Shown: positions 31,076-40,165, counted from the stretch's first letter. The stretch: DNA of 64,000 nt from Thermomonas sp. (GCF_029945965.1 NZ_JAQSDO010000006.1:186001-250000); one strand, 5' to 3'. Translations and numbers: made by a program. Notes: a model not told the origin generated them from the sequence alone.

Positions 31076-31198
31076 TTCAAGCCTACTGCGCTCGCCGCAT
31101 GGGGCGCGTGCGGTGCTCGCAATCCTCATGTACGAATGTACATTGCAGTTGCTGCGCTCCGTACGCACCCCATGCGCCATCGCTCGCTACGGCTTGAA
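31076..31198. repeat. 123-nt imperfect palindrome downstream of secF
   Basis: The ends TTCAAGCC (31076-31083) and GGCTTGAA (31191-31198) are perfect inverted copies. Inside, GCATGGGGCGCGTGCGG and CCGTACGCACCCCATGC pair with few mismatches, and the centre is TGTACGAATGTACA. The whole segment can fold into one long stem. It has no coding content and may be a mobile palindromic repeat or the basis of a stable 3' end. Confidence 0.6.
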
Positions 31199-31220
31199 TT
31201 CTGCTTCCAGATTTCTTCTC

Positions 31221-31261
31221 GCAAACGAAAAGGCCGCGCAATGCGCGGCCTTTTCGTTTGC
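31221..31261. terminator. Bidirectional terminator between secF and suhB
   Basis: Perfect 20-bp arms (31221-31240 and 31242-31261) around one base form a stem rich in GGCCGCGC, with AAAA on the left and TTTT on the right shoulder. It serves the converging secF and suhB transcripts. Confidence 0.92.
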
Positions 31262-31275
31262 GTCGCGGGCTTGGT

Positions 31276-32094
31276 CTATTTAAACGCGGCGGCGTAGCCG
31301 GACTGCACGATCACCTTCTGCAGTACATCAGTGATCTTGAGGTTGCCTGCGATCAACGGTCGCGTCGCGATCCCGCGGGCATCCAGCGGGCCGGTGCCGC
31401 CGCCACGGAAGTCGCAGACCCGGCCGCCAGCCTCGCGCACCAGCAGCAGGCCAGCGGCGATGTCCCAGGGCTTCACCCCGGCTTCGAAATAGGCATCGGT
31501 GCGGGCGCAGGCCACGTAGGCCAGGTCAAGTGCGGCCGAGCCGGTGCGACGGATGTCTTCGGCGTCGCGCAGCACTTCGCGGAGGCACTCCAGTTGCGCC
31601 GGCGTGCGTTCGCGTTCGCGCGGCGCAAAGCCAGTGCTCAGCATCGCACCCGCAAGTTCCTTGCGCTCGGACACGCGTATGCGGCGGTCGTTGAGCACCG
31701 CGCCGCTACCGCGGCTGGCGGTAAACAGTTCATTGCGCAGCGGATCGAAGATCACGCCATGCTGCGCTTCGCCACCCTCGACCAAGGCAATCGACACGCA
31801 CCAGTGCGGAAAGCCGCGCAGGTAGTTGCTGGTGCCATCCAGTGGATCGATCACGAATACCGAGCGGCTGCTGCCCTGAGCGCCGCCTTCCTCGCCGAGG
31901 ATGGCGTAGTCAGGATAGGCGCGGCGCAGTTCCTTGATGATGATCTTCTCGGCCGCTTCGTCCACGTCGCTGGCGAAATCAAGGCGATCCTTTTCGATCA
32001 CGTTGATCGCGTCCAGCTTGTGCATGCTGCGCAAGAGCACGTTGCCGGCTGCGCGGGCCGCCTTGACCATGACATTGACGACGGGTTTCTGCAT
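31276..32094 (-). CDS. suhB: Inositol-1-monophosphatase family protein SuhB
   Basis: A 272-residue magnesium-dependent phosphatase. Metal-binding motifs are complete: [20 protein letters not shown] and [17 protein letters not shown]. In E. coli SuhB also joins the rRNA antitermination complex, and the N-terminal [22 protein letters not shown] matches that branch. The ATG at 32094 is used; the frame is open far upstream through trmJ but this is not coding. It is divergent from trmJ with a 96-nt gap. Confidence 0.93.
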   Translation of the reverse strand: MQKPVVNVMVKAARAAGNVLLRSMHKLDAINVIEKDRLDFASDVDEAAEKIIIKELRRAYPDYAILGEEGGAQGSSRSVFVIDPLDGTSNYLRGFPHWCVSIALVEGGEAQHGVIFDPLRNELFTASRGSGAVLNDRRIRVSERKELAGAMLSTGFAPRERERTPAQLECLREVLRDAEDIRRTGSAALDLAYVACARTDAYFEAGVKPWDIAAGLLLVREAGGRVCDFRGGGTGPLDARGIATRPLIAGNLKITDVLQKVIVQSGYAAAFK

Positions 32095-32190
32095 GGCGTA
32101 CATCGCCTCGGTGAAAGAGGTGGAAGGGGGACTGCGGCGGAAAAGAGCAAGCCGGCGCCAGGGCCGGGCCGCGGAGTTTACCATTGCCGC

Positions 32191-32982
32191 ATGAGTGAAC
32201 CAGCAAACACGGTCCCGGCAGCGGCCGAAAACCTGCGCATCGTCCTGGTCGGCACCCAGCATCCGGGCAACATCGGCGCCGCAGCGCGAGCGATGAAGAC
32301 CATGGGCTTGACCAAGCTGGTGCTGGTGGCGCCGGTAAAGGTGCCCGACGGGAATACCCATGCGATGGCAGCCGGCGCCGACGACCTGATCGAAGCCGCG
32401 CCGGTGCATGCATCCCTGCAAGATGCAGTGGCAGATTGCCGCTGGGTATTGGGCTGTACCGCCCGCAGCCGACGCGTGCAGTTGGAAGAATTGCATCCGC
32501 GCGATGCCGCGCAGCGGGCGGTGCTGGCGACTGCCAGCGGCCCGGTCGCTATCGTGTTCGGGCGCGAACGCACCGGCTTGGAAAACGAGGAACTGCAGCT
32601 CTGCCACGCCGCTGTGCACATTCCATCCGACCCTGCGTTCAGTTCGTTGAACCTGGCCGCGGCGGTGCAGGTGGTGAGCTACGAATTGCGTTGCGCATTG
32701 CTGGGCGATGCGGTGGCCCGTCCGGAGGGCATGCGCACTGCGCCGCCGGGTTCGCAGGCGGCGACTCATGCCGAGCTCGAGGGCCTGTTCGGGCAACTGG
32801 CCGAAGCGCTTGAGCAGATCGACTTCCACAAGGGGCGCGCGCCGGAATCGGCCATGCGCAAGCTGCGCCGGCTGTACCTGCGTGCAAACCTGGACCATGC
32901 CGACATCCGCCTGTTGCGCGGCGTATTGGCCGATACCCAACGGATGGCGCGGCTGGCATTAGATGCGGGCCAGCATGAGTAG
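32191..32982 (+). CDS. trmJ: tRNA (cytidine/uridine-32-2'-O)-methyltransferase TrmJ
   Basis: A 263-residue SPOUT-class methyltransferase that modifies position 32 of tRNA anticodon loops. SPOUT motifs are [24 protein letters not shown] near the N-terminus, [14 protein letters not shown] and [16 protein letters not shown], which makes the knot. A C-terminal extension (about 180-263) is typical of TrmJ. The suhB-trmJ pairing is common in gammaproteobacteria. Confidence 0.95.
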   Translation: MSEPANTVPAAAENLRIVLVGTQHPGNIGAAARAMKTMGLTKLVLVAPVKVPDGNTHAMAAGADDLIEAAPVHASLQDAVADCRWVLGCTARSRRVQLEELHPRDAAQRAVLATASGPVAIVFGRERTGLENEELQLCHAAVHIPSDPAFSSLNLAAAVQVVSYELRCALLGDAVARPEGMRTAPPGSQAATHAELEGLFGQLAEALEQIDFHKGRAPESAMRKLRRLYLRANLDHADIRLLRGVLADTQRMARLALDAGQHE

Positions 32983-33077
32983 GAATCAGCACGGCTCCGC
33001 CAGATAGTGTCGAGAAATCGGCCAGGCTCCGCCGGAATCAGTTAGGCTCCGCGCTGGCTTCCGAAGCAGCCATCGCC

Positions 33078-34055
33078 TTGCTCCAGTCGTTCCGCGCCAG
33101 GTCCCCAACGCTCGTGTCGCTCTGCTGCGGCTTGCTGCTGGTGGCGCTGACTGTGCTGCTCCCTGCGCGTGCGCAGCAAGCACAAGCAAGCACAGTGCCA
33201 CCGCCTGACGACGATGCCAGTGTGTTGGTGCTGGGCCGGATCAGCGATGATCCAAAATCGCATTACGAGCAACTCAAGCCCCTGCTGGAATACGTGGTGC
33301 CGAGGATGGCCAGCGTCGGCATCCGCAGCGGCCGCATCCTGATGGCGCGCGACTTCCAGCAGATGGCCAGCTACATGCGCCGCGGCCGGGTCGATTGGGT
33401 CACCGAGACCTCGGGCAATGCGGTGTTGCTGGAGCAGCGCGCCGGTGCACGCTCGATGCTGATTACCGAGCGCGATGGCGCCAGCCGCTATCACAGCGTG
33501 TTCTTCGTGCGCAGGGACAGCACGATCCGGACGCTCAAAGACCTGGCTGGGCACAGCGTGGCGTTCCAGAGTCCGTATTCGACCAGTGCCTATTACCTGC
33601 CGGCGAGCATGCTGCTGGAATCGGGCCAGCGCATGGAACTGCTGCTGTCGCCAATGGACCGGCCGCCGGCGGACTCGGTGGGTTACCTGTTCGCGCGCAC
33701 CGAGCTCAACATCACGACCTGGGTGCACAAGCGGCTGGTCGATGCCGGCGTACTCAGCAACCTGGACTGGGCCAGCCCGCAACGGCTGCCGCCGGCATTC
33801 GCGGGGGATTTCCGGATCATCGCCGAGAGCCAGGACGTACCGCGCGCTCTGGTGCTCACTCGCGCCGGGATGGATCCGAAGGTTGAAGCGCGTCTGCGCG
33901 ACGTGTTGATGGAGGCCTCAAGCGATCCGGATGCCGGCGAGGCCATGCGGCTGTTCCTTGGGACATCGCGGTTCCTGCCGATCAGCGCCGAAGATCGCAA
34001 GGCGCTGGACAATCTCGGCGCTGGCGTGGCCCGCGTACGCAGGGAGGTCGAGTGA
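33078..34055 (+). CDS. PhnD-like periplasmic substrate-binding protein
   Basis: A 325-residue protein of the phosphate/phosphite/phosphonate-binding (PhnD) type. An N-terminal signal sequence (LVSLCCGLLLVALTVLLPARAQ) is followed by a two-lobed binding domain: LVLGRISDDP, then LMARDFQQMASYMRRGRVDWV, SVFFVRRDSTIRTLKDLAGHSVAFQSPYSTSAY. No ATG precedes the signal, so I use the TTG at 33078; GTG at 33114 is an alternative. There are no ABC permease or ATPase genes here. It overlaps the GGDEF-EAL gene by 4 nt, so it may serve as a ligand sensor rather than in uptake. Confidence 0.8.
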   Translation: MLQSFRARSPTLVSLCCGLLLVALTVLLPARAQQAQASTVPPPDDDASVLVLGRISDDPKSHYEQLKPLLEYVVPRMASVGIRSGRILMARDFQQMASYMRRGRVDWVTETSGNAVLLEQRAGARSMLITERDGASRYHSVFFVRRDSTIRTLKDLAGHSVAFQSPYSTSAYYLPASMLLESGQRMELLLSPMDRPPADSVGYLFARTELNITTWVHKRLVDAGVLSNLDWASPQRLPPAFAGDFRIIAESQDVPRALVLTRAGMDPKVEARLRDVLMEASSDPDAGEAMRLFLGTSRFLPISAEDRKALDNLGAGVARVRREVE

Positions 34056-36190
34056 AGCAGTCGCGGATCGGGCTGCAGACGCGGTTCCTTGCCGCGATCC
34101 TGATCATGTTCGTGGTGGTCGTGCTGGTGATGCTGCAATTGTGGAACCGCCAGCAGGCGACCCAGCATGACGTCAGCGAAGTCACCCGCGCCGCCATGCA
34201 CGAGCTGATCTACGAGCAGGTCCGCATCGACGGCGAGGCGGAAGTCCGCCAGTTGGCGGATGCCCTGGCCAATCCGCTGTACTACTTCGACCTGGATGCC
34301 ATCGGTGCGCTGGCACGCGCCGCACTGCGCGAGTCCGATGTTGAATACGTGCTGGTCTACGACCCGGCCGGGCGCATCCTGCATGACGGCTCCGGCGACA
34401 TCGCCGCCTATGGCCAGCCGATGGGCGATCCGCTGGCAGCCGAGGTAGTGGCTGCCAATGGCCCGCATACGCGCGCATCCGGGCAGGTGCTGGACATCTC
34501 CAGCCCGATCATGATCGGCGACCAGCGCCTGGGTGGCGTACGCATCGGTTATTCGCTAGTGGGCGTGGCCCGCGCGGAAGACCAATCGATGGCTGGCTTG
34601 CGCAACCGCATCGACGAGGTCGGCCGCCGCAACCTGGCGTGGCTGCTGCTGCTGTGCGCCGCGCTCGGGGTGATCGGGCTTGCCGCGGTCGCGCTGGTGC
34701 ACCGCATCCTGGTGCAGCCGATCCGGATATTGGGTGATGCCGCGCGCGAAATTGAAGCGGGAAATTTTTCGCTACCGGTGCCTGACAGCGACCGCGAGGA
34801 CGAGCTGGGCGACCTGATCCGCAGCTTTGGCCGCATGCGCGAAAGCGTGGCTCGGCATGACCGCGACATCCGCCGGGTCGCCTATAGCGATGCCCTTACC
34901 GGCCTGTCCAACCGGCTGGCATTCCGGGAGGCGCTCGACACCCGCCTGCGCGCCCTGCAGGGCGCGGGCCGGCAATTGGCACTGCTGTTCGCCGACATCG
35001 ACGATTTCAAGCGAATCAACGACACCCTGGGCCATGAAGCGGGCGACGAAGTGCTGCTGCAGGTCGCGGGGATCATCGACCGGGTGGTCAAGGTGATCCC
35101 CGGAGTGGATGCGATGGTTGCGCGCTTCGGCGGCGATGAATTCGTGACCCTGTTGCAGGCCAGCGACAACGAGCCGGAGGGCGAGGTGCGCACGCTGGCC
35201 ACGAGATTGGCTGATTCGCTGGTGCATGAACTCGGCCAGCCGCTGCTCCTGCACGGACGCCAGGTGTTCCTGGGTTGCTCGATCGGTGTGGCGCTGTTCC
35301 CGGACGATGCCGACACCGCCTCGGGGCTGATGAAAAATGGCGACATCGCCATGTACCAGGCCAAGGTGGCCGGCAAGAACTGCCATCGCTTCTACAGCCG
35401 GACCATGGACCAGGCAGTGGAACGGCGGATGCGCATGGAGCACGACCTGCGCGGGGCTTGGGGACGCGGCGAACTCAGCCTTGCCTATCAGCCGATCTAT
35501 CGCACCCGTGATCGCGTACTGGTCGGCGCCGAGGCGCTGCTGCGCTGGAATCATCCCGAAGACGGCGCGATCGCGCCGGCCGTGTTCATAGATGTTGCCG
35601 AGCAGAGCGGCCTGATCGAATCGATTGGCCCTGAAGTCATGCGCGCGGCATGCCACGAGGCCACCCAGTGGCGCCCTGCGCCAGGTGCGGGCGAAGCTCC
35701 ATTCGTAGCGGTCAATGTGTCGCCGCGCCAGCTGCGCAGTGGCGACCTGGTCCAGCAGATCACCGCGGCCTTGCACGAGACCTCGCTGCCGCCGGCGCGC
35801 CTGCACGTGGAGTTGACTGAAACCGCGGTGATCAGCGACGAGATCAATGCCAGCGCACTGCTGGCCCGCTTGCGCCAGACCGGTGTGCGGGTATGGCTGG
35901 ACGACTTCGGTACCGGCTATTCCAGCCTCAGCCACCTGCGCCGGGTGCAGGTCGATGGCCTGAAGATCGACCGTAGTTTCATCACCGACCTGCTGCGCGA
36001 TCCAGACGACCTGGCGTTGACCTCGGCGATTATTGCGATGGCCCATTCGATGGGCATTACCGTGGTTGCCGAAGGCGTGGAAAAGCAGGGCCAATACGAC
36101 TTGCTGCGCGAGCGCGACTGCGACCTGGTGCAGGGCTTCTGGCTGGGCCATCCGTGCACGCCGGCCGAATTCGCCAAGCTGCTCGACTGA
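34052..36190 (+). CDS. Membrane GGDEF-EAL protein with periplasmic sensor and HAMP domain
   Basis: A 712-residue c-di-GMP enzyme. Two membrane helices (about 11-30 and 197-216) enclose a periplasmic domain of about 165 residues (VEYVLVYDPAGRIL, a CACHE/PAS-like piece), then HAMP (217-270), GGDEF and EAL domains. The cyclase motif GGDEF is intact at 360-364; the phosphodiesterase has EAL at 494-496, EVELTE-type Glu near 590 and DDFGTG at 617-622. Both activities are possible, and the net direction cannot be predicted. It starts with GTG, coupled to the upstream binding protein (GTGA overlap). Confidence 0.93.
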   Translation: MKQSRIGLQTRFLAAILIMFVVVVLVMLQLWNRQQATQHDVSEVTRAAMHELIYEQVRIDGEAEVRQLADALANPLYYFDLDAIGALARAALRESDVEYVLVYDPAGRILHDGSGDIAAYGQPMGDPLAAEVVAANGPHTRASGQVLDISSPIMIGDQRLGGVRIGYSLVGVARAEDQSMAGLRNRIDEVGRRNLAWLLLLCAALGVIGLAAVALVHRILVQPIRILGDAAREIEAGNFSLPVPDSDREDELGDLIRSFGRMRESVARHDRDIRRVAYSDALTGLSNRLAFREALDTRLRALQGAGRQLALLFADIDDFKRINDTLGHEAGDEVLLQVAGIIDRVVKVIPGVDAMVARFGGDEFVTLLQASDNEPEGEVRTLATRLADSLVHELGQPLLLHGRQVFLGCSIGVALFPDDADTASGLMKNGDIAMYQAKVAGKNCHRFYSRTMDQAVERRMRMEHDLRGAWGRGELSLAYQPIYRTRDRVLVGAEALLRWNHPEDGAIAPAVFIDVAEQSGLIESIGPEVMRAACHEATQWRPAPGAGEAPFVAVNVSPRQLRSGDLVQQITAALHETSLPPARLHVELTETAVISDEINASALLARLRQTGVRVWLDDFGTGYSSLSHLRRVQVDGLKIDRSFITDLLRDPDDLALTSAIIAMAHSMGITVVAEGVEKQGQYDLLRERDCDLVQGFWLGHPCTPAEFAKLLD

Positions 36191-36205
36191 ATCCGTTGTC
36201 TGACC

Positions 36206-36231
36206 GTGATTCCCGCGTTCGCGGGAATCAC
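36206..36231. repeat. REP-like 12-bp palindrome, probable convergent terminator
   Basis: GTGATTCCCGCG (36206-36217) pairs with CGCGGGAATCAC (36220-36231). This ATTCCCGCG motif is a common intergenic repeat of proteobacteria. It lies between the converging GGDEF-EAL and exoD genes. There is no T-tract, so it may be a repeat that protects 3' ends rather than a classic terminator. Confidence 0.7.
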
Positions 36232-36239
36232 CGCAAGCG

Positions 36240-36887
36240 CTAGAAAATCCTGTCGATCATCGGTTGCATGGCCGTGACCAAGCTATCCGAAAGGGCGCCG
36301 GTGGTGGCCACGGTGGCGATGCCAACAGCCCAGGCCACCAGCATCATCGCCCCGTCGCGTTCCAGCAGTGCCAACGCGAATAGCAGGATCAGCCCGCCCA
36401 GCAGGTAGTTGGTGAACGGGATCGGCAGTGACAGCAGCACACCCAGCAGCAACAGCAGCAAGCCGGTGAATATGCTGGCCAGGCGGTGATCGAGCACGCC
36501 GGCCAAACGCGGGCGTACGAGGCGTTCCAGACGCGTCAGCCACGGCGCGACGATCCGTTCGAAGCGTGCCAGCGTGTGCCGCTTTGGCCCGCGCCGGGCG
36601 ATGAAGCCGGGCAGCCAAGGCCTGCGCAGGCCGATCAGCAATTGCGCGGCGAGCAACACCACCAGCGGCCCGCTCAATGCGCCGCCGATCGGGATCGGGA
36701 TGAAGGCGGGCAGGGTAGCCAGGAGCAGCAACATACCGAACGCACGTCGGCCCAGGCCACGCATCAGGTCATCGAAATCAAGTGTCTGTTGCTCGTCGCC
36801 GTCGAGCATGGCGTCAAGCAGGGCGCGGGTGCCGGTCTTCTCGCGCATCAGGCGGATGCGCGGGGGCTTAGGTTCAGGCGTCGCCAT
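36240..36887 (-). CDS. ExoD-family membrane protein
   Basis: A 215-residue protein of the ExoD (exopolysaccharide synthesis) family. After about 45 soluble residues with LDGDEQQTLDFDDLMRGLGRRAFGMLLLL, it has four to five hydrophobic segments, including the conserved PAFIPIPIGG. In Rhizobium exoD mutants have altered exopolysaccharide and alkali tolerance, but the molecular role is unknown. It overlaps the upstream CNNM-type gene by 14 nt on the same strand. Confidence 0.85.
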   Translation of the reverse strand: MATPEPKPPRIRLMREKTGTRALLDAMLDGDEQQTLDFDDLMRGLGRRAFGMLLLLATLPAFIPIPIGGALSGPLVVLLAAQLLIGLRRPWLPGFIARRGPKRHTLARFERIVAPWLTRLERLVRPRLAGVLDHRLASIFTGLLLLLLGVLLSLPIPFTNYLLGGLILLFALALLERDGAMMLVAWAVGIATVATTGALSDSLVTAMQPMIDRIF

Positions 36888-38184
36888 CGGCGGGTACGAC
36901 CGGTTCTGACATCCGCTGCAGCAGCAGCTTGTCCACCCGCGGTCCGTCCAGGTCCACCACCTCGATACGCCATTGGCCCAGCGTGAAATATTCGCCGACG
37001 TGCGGAATGCGCCCGTAATGGGCGATCACCATGCCGGCGGCGGTGTAGTAGTCGTGTTCTTCGGCGTCGGCCAGTCGCTCGCCGGTGAGTTCACGGAATT
37101 CGTCGATGCGCAGCCCACCATCGACCAGCAGCGAGCCGTCCTCGCGGGTGAACACCAGCGGGTCCGAATCGGCGCCTTCGCCTGCCAGCAGGCGGCCAAG
37201 CACCGAGCCCATTACATCGCTGATCGTGACCAGACCCTCGATATCGCCGTATTCGTCGACCACCAGCGCCAGCGATTGCTGCTCTTCGCGCAGGATCCCC
37301 AGCAGCTTGAGCGCGTGGGTGGATTCGGACACGAACAGCGGCTCGCGCAGGTTGCGAAACAAGTCGGGTTCACGCAATTCGAGCTGGTCCAGCAGGTTCT
37401 TGACCTCCAGAATGCCCAGCACTTCACTGTCGCCGCCGCGGTAGACCGGATAACGTGAGAACGGCGTCTCGCGCATGCTGGCCAGGTTGTCGTCGAAGTT
37501 GGCGGAAGCATTCAGCCAGGTGATGCGTGTGCGCGGAGTCATCAGCCCGGCGGCAGTCTGATCGCCCAAGCGCATCACCCGGTTCATCATGTTGCGCTCG
37601 TCCAGGTCGATCACGCCCTGCTCGTGGCCTTCGCTGACCAGCATCTGGATTTCTTCCTCGGTTACCGCGTGCGCACTGGCGCTGGACAGGCCCAGCATGC
37701 GCAGTACCAGCCGCGTGCAGGCCGACAGCAGGACGACGAAGGGCTTGGCCGCCTTGGCGAAGAAGTCCATCGGATACGCCACCAGGCTGGCGATCCGTTC
37801 CGGCTGCAGGGTGCCGATGCGCTTGGGTACGAGCTCACCAATCAGGCCGAACACGAACAGCATCACCAAGAAGCCGGCGATGAAACCGATGCGGCCTGCA
37901 TAAGGCGCAAGTGCCGGCACCTGCGCAAAGGGAACAGCGAGCTTGGGTCCGATCGATTCACCGCCGAAATGCCCGATCATCAGGCTCAGCAGGCTGATCC
38001 ATAGCTGCACTGCGGACAGGAAACTATCCGGGTGATTTGCCAGCTCCAGCGCCTTGCGGGCACTGCGGTTGGTCTGCGCCTGCTGCATCAGCCGGCTCTT
38101 GCGCGAGGTCATCACCGCCATTTCCGACATCGCGAAAAAGCCGTTGAACAGCACCAGCAGCGCCACGATCAGCAGGTCGATCAT
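36874..38184 (-). CDS. CNNM/DUF21-CBS-CorC_HlyC family membrane protein
   Basis: A 436-residue protein with an N-terminal DUF21/CNNM membrane domain (about 1-200, three or four helices, starting MIDLLIVALLVLFNGFFAMSEMA), a CBS-pair (about 205-330) and a C-terminal CorC_HlyC domain (about 345-425). Such proteins are thought to move magnesium or related cations outward. It is the long membrane form, unlike the soluble corC product at 53725-54606. It is co-transcribed with exoD. Confidence 0.9.
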   Translation of the reverse strand: MIDLLIVALLVLFNGFFAMSEMAVMTSRKSRLMQQAQTNRSARKALELANHPDSFLSAVQLWISLLSLMIGHFGGESIGPKLAVPFAQVPALAPYAGRIGFIAGFLVMLFVFGLIGELVPKRIGTLQPERIASLVAYPMDFFAKAAKPFVVLLSACTRLVLRMLGLSSASAHAVTEEEIQMLVSEGHEQGVIDLDERNMMNRVMRLGDQTAAGLMTPRTRITWLNASANFDDNLASMRETPFSRYPVYRGGDSEVLGILEVKNLLDQLELREPDLFRNLREPLFVSESTHALKLLGILREEQQSLALVVDEYGDIEGLVTISDVMGSVLGRLLAGEGADSDPLVFTREDGSLLVDGGLRIDEFRELTGERLADAEEHDYYTAAGMVIAHYGRIPHVGEYFTLGQWRIEVVDLDGPRVDKLLLQRMSEPVVPADGDA

Positions 38185-38361
38185 GCGGACGCACCTGCTT
38201 GGCCGCAGGCCGCTGGATCATTTGCCCATGACGCAACTACCTTGGTCAGGGCAGGCGAGGCAAGTGGCGATGTTCGTAAGGGTTCGTCCATGGGATGCGC
38301 CGCGGCGCGCCGGCATCATATCAGCCAGCTTGCGATGCAGCCGAGCATTCAGGTCATCGAA

Positions 38362-38379
38362 CGGTCATAATTCCGTCCT
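38362..38379 (+). promoter_or_regulatory. Possible PHO box before the DUF47-pit genes
   Basis: CGGTCAT-AATT-CCGTCCT matches the two 7-bp CTGTCAT repeats of the PhoB site at 6/7 and 5/7 positions with the right 4-bp spacer. It is 25 nt before the DUF47 ATG, closer than usual, so this is a weak call. Confidence 0.25.
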
Positions 38380-38404
38380 GTCGCCTCACGACCGGACGCC
38401 GCCA

Positions 38405-39031
38405 ATGTTTTCGTTGCAGACCATCTTCGGTTCCGGCAAGCAGTTCTATAACTTGCTGGACGATGCCGCTGCCGCCGCCTATGACAGCACCAAAGCGCTC
38501 CACGCGATGATGAAGGAAGCCGATCGCCAGCCGGCGCTGGATGCCTTCAAGCTTGCACGCGTGCGTGAGCGCGCGGCGTCGGACAAGATCAGCCAGGCAC
38601 TGGTGGACAGCTTCATCACCCCGATCGAGCGCGAGGACATCGAGTCGCTGGGATCGGCGCTGTACAAGATTCCGAAGCAGGTCGAGAAGTTCGCCGACCG
38701 CTACGCGCTGGCCACCCAACACCTTGAGAACATCGATTTCGCGCCGCGCGCGGCGATGCTGGAACAGGCCGCGAGCGTGGTGGTGGAAATGGTGCATGAC
38801 CTGGAAAAACTCAATATCGATCGCATGACCGTCCTCAACGACAAGCTGCGCTCACTTGAGAACGAGGCCGACCGGCTGATGCTGGAGCTCTACCGGGAGA
38901 TCTATTCGGGCAAGCTCGACACCCTGCAGATGTTCCTGCTCAAGGAGTTCTTCGAAATCCTCGAGAAGGCCATCGACCGTTGTCGCGAGGCGGGCGTGGT
39001 GGCCTACCAGATCGTGCTCAAGAATTCGTAA
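38405..39031 (+). CDS. DUF47 (PhoU-like) accessory protein of Pit transporter
   Basis: A 208-residue, almost wholly helical protein of the DUF47/PhoU-like family. It begins MFSLQTIFGSGKQFYNLLDDAA and shows the acidic PhoU-type metal-binding stretches, including IEREDIESL near residue 77 and LENEADRLMLELYREI near 160. DUF47 proteins are encoded next to Pit transporters and are thought to control their activity. It lies 12 nt upstream of pit. The ATG at 38405 is the natural start, although the frame is open upstream. Confidence 0.93.
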   Translation: MFSLQTIFGSGKQFYNLLDDAAAAAYDSTKALHAMMKEADRQPALDAFKLARVRERAASDKISQALVDSFITPIEREDIESLGSALYKIPKQVEKFADRYALATQHLENIDFAPRAAMLEQAASVVVEMVHDLEKLNIDRMTVLNDKLRSLENEADRLMLELYREIYSGKLDTLQMFLLKEFFEILEKAIDRCREAGVVAYQIVLKNS

Positions 39032-39043
39032 GGGCGCATCGCC

Positions 39044-40165
39044 ATGCTGATCCTGCTGCTGCTGGTGATCTTCACCGCGCTGGTGTTCGAGTTCATCAAC
39101 GGCTTCCACGATACCGCCAACTCGATCGCGACCGTGGTCGCGACCAAGGTGCTGACGCCCGGCCAGGCGATCATGCTGGCGGCCACGACCAACCTGATTG
39201 GTGCGTTCATGGGCACTGCGGTCGCCAAGACGATTGCCTCTGGCCTGGTCGACACCGACGTGGTCAACGTGACCCCGCAGGTACTGATCAGCGCGCTGAC
39301 CGGCGCGATCATCTGGAACCTGATCACCTGGTGGCGCGGCCTGCCGTCGTCGTCGTCGCATGCGTTGATCGGAGGCCTGTGCGGCGCTGCGCTTGCGGCC
39401 TCACACAATAAATGGGCGGCGCTGATCTGGACCAAGGCCGGTGATGGCGATTGGAGCACCAACAAGGGCCTGCTGTGGAAAGTCGTGGTGCCGATGATCA
39501 GCTCCCCGATAGCCGGTTTCACCCTCGGCGTGCTGATCATCAGCGTGCTGTACCTGCTGATTTCCTCGGCGATGCGTGCCGGCGGGCCGCTGGCAAGGCT
39601 GGCGCGCCCACGAATCGTCAATGCGTTCTTTGGCAAGGCGCAGTTCGTCTCCGCGGCTTACATGGGGTTCGCCCATGGGCGCCAGGATGCGCAGAAGACG
39701 ATGGGTATTATCGCCTTGGCGGTTTTCGGTGCCCAGGCCACGGGTGCACTGGACTCCTTGCCGTCCTGGCTGCACTTCCTGCATCCCGATGGCGGCAAGG
39801 ACGATATCGACAGCTGGGTGATCATCACCTGTGCGCTGGTCATGGCAGCGGGAACTGCGGTCGGTGGCTGGCGAATCATCAAGACGCTTGGCCACAAGAT
39901 GGTGAAGCTGCAAACCATCGACGGCTTCGCCGCTGAAACCGCATCGGCGACGATCCTGGTCACTGCCGCGCATTTCGGCATGCCGGTGTCGACCACCCAC
40001 AGCATTTCGACCGCGATCATGGGCGTGGGCTTCGCCAAGAATCCGCGCAAGCTCAAGATTGGCGTGATCGAACGAATCGTGTGGGCGTGGATCCTGACGA
40101 TCCCGGCCGCTGGCGGTGTGGCTTACGGCCTGTTCCGGCTGGTCGAGGCGCTCGGCTGGTCGTAA
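39044..40165 (+). CDS. pit: Low-affinity inorganic phosphate transporter (PiT family)
   Basis: A 373-residue membrane protein that brings in phosphate (as metal-phosphate) with protons. Both inverted-repeat signatures are present: FINGFHDTANSIATVVATKVL near residue 17 and the later SATILVTAAHFGMPVSTTHSISTAIMGVGF. About ten helices are predicted with a hydrophilic central stretch. It is translated with its DUF47 partner. Confidence 0.94.
   Translation: MLILLLLVIFTALVFEFINGFHDTANSIATVVATKVLTPGQAIMLAATTNLIGAFMGTAVAKTIASGLVDTDVVNVTPQVLISALTGAIIWNLITWWRGLPSSSSHALIGGLCGAALAASHNKWAALIWTKAGDGDWSTNKGLLWKVVVPMISSPIAGFTLGVLIISVLYLLISSAMRAGGPLARLARPRIVNAFFGKAQFVSAAYMGFAHGRQDAQKTMGIIALAVFGAQATGALDSLPSWLHFLHPDGGKDDIDSWVIITCALVMAAGTAVGGWRIIKTLGHKMVKLQTIDGFAAETASATILVTAAHFGMPVSTTHSISTAIMGVGFAKNPRKLKIGVIERIVWAWILTIPAAGGVAYGLFRLVEALGWS

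Noticed and set aside
31276..32940. A 554-codon extension of suhB upstream through trmJ
   Set aside because: Only the last 272 residues match the phosphatase family; the first half is the antisense of trmJ.
33078..34055. Binding protein as part of a phosphonate ABC transporter
   Set aside because: No permease or ATPase gene is adjacent, and the only coupled gene is a c-di-GMP enzyme.
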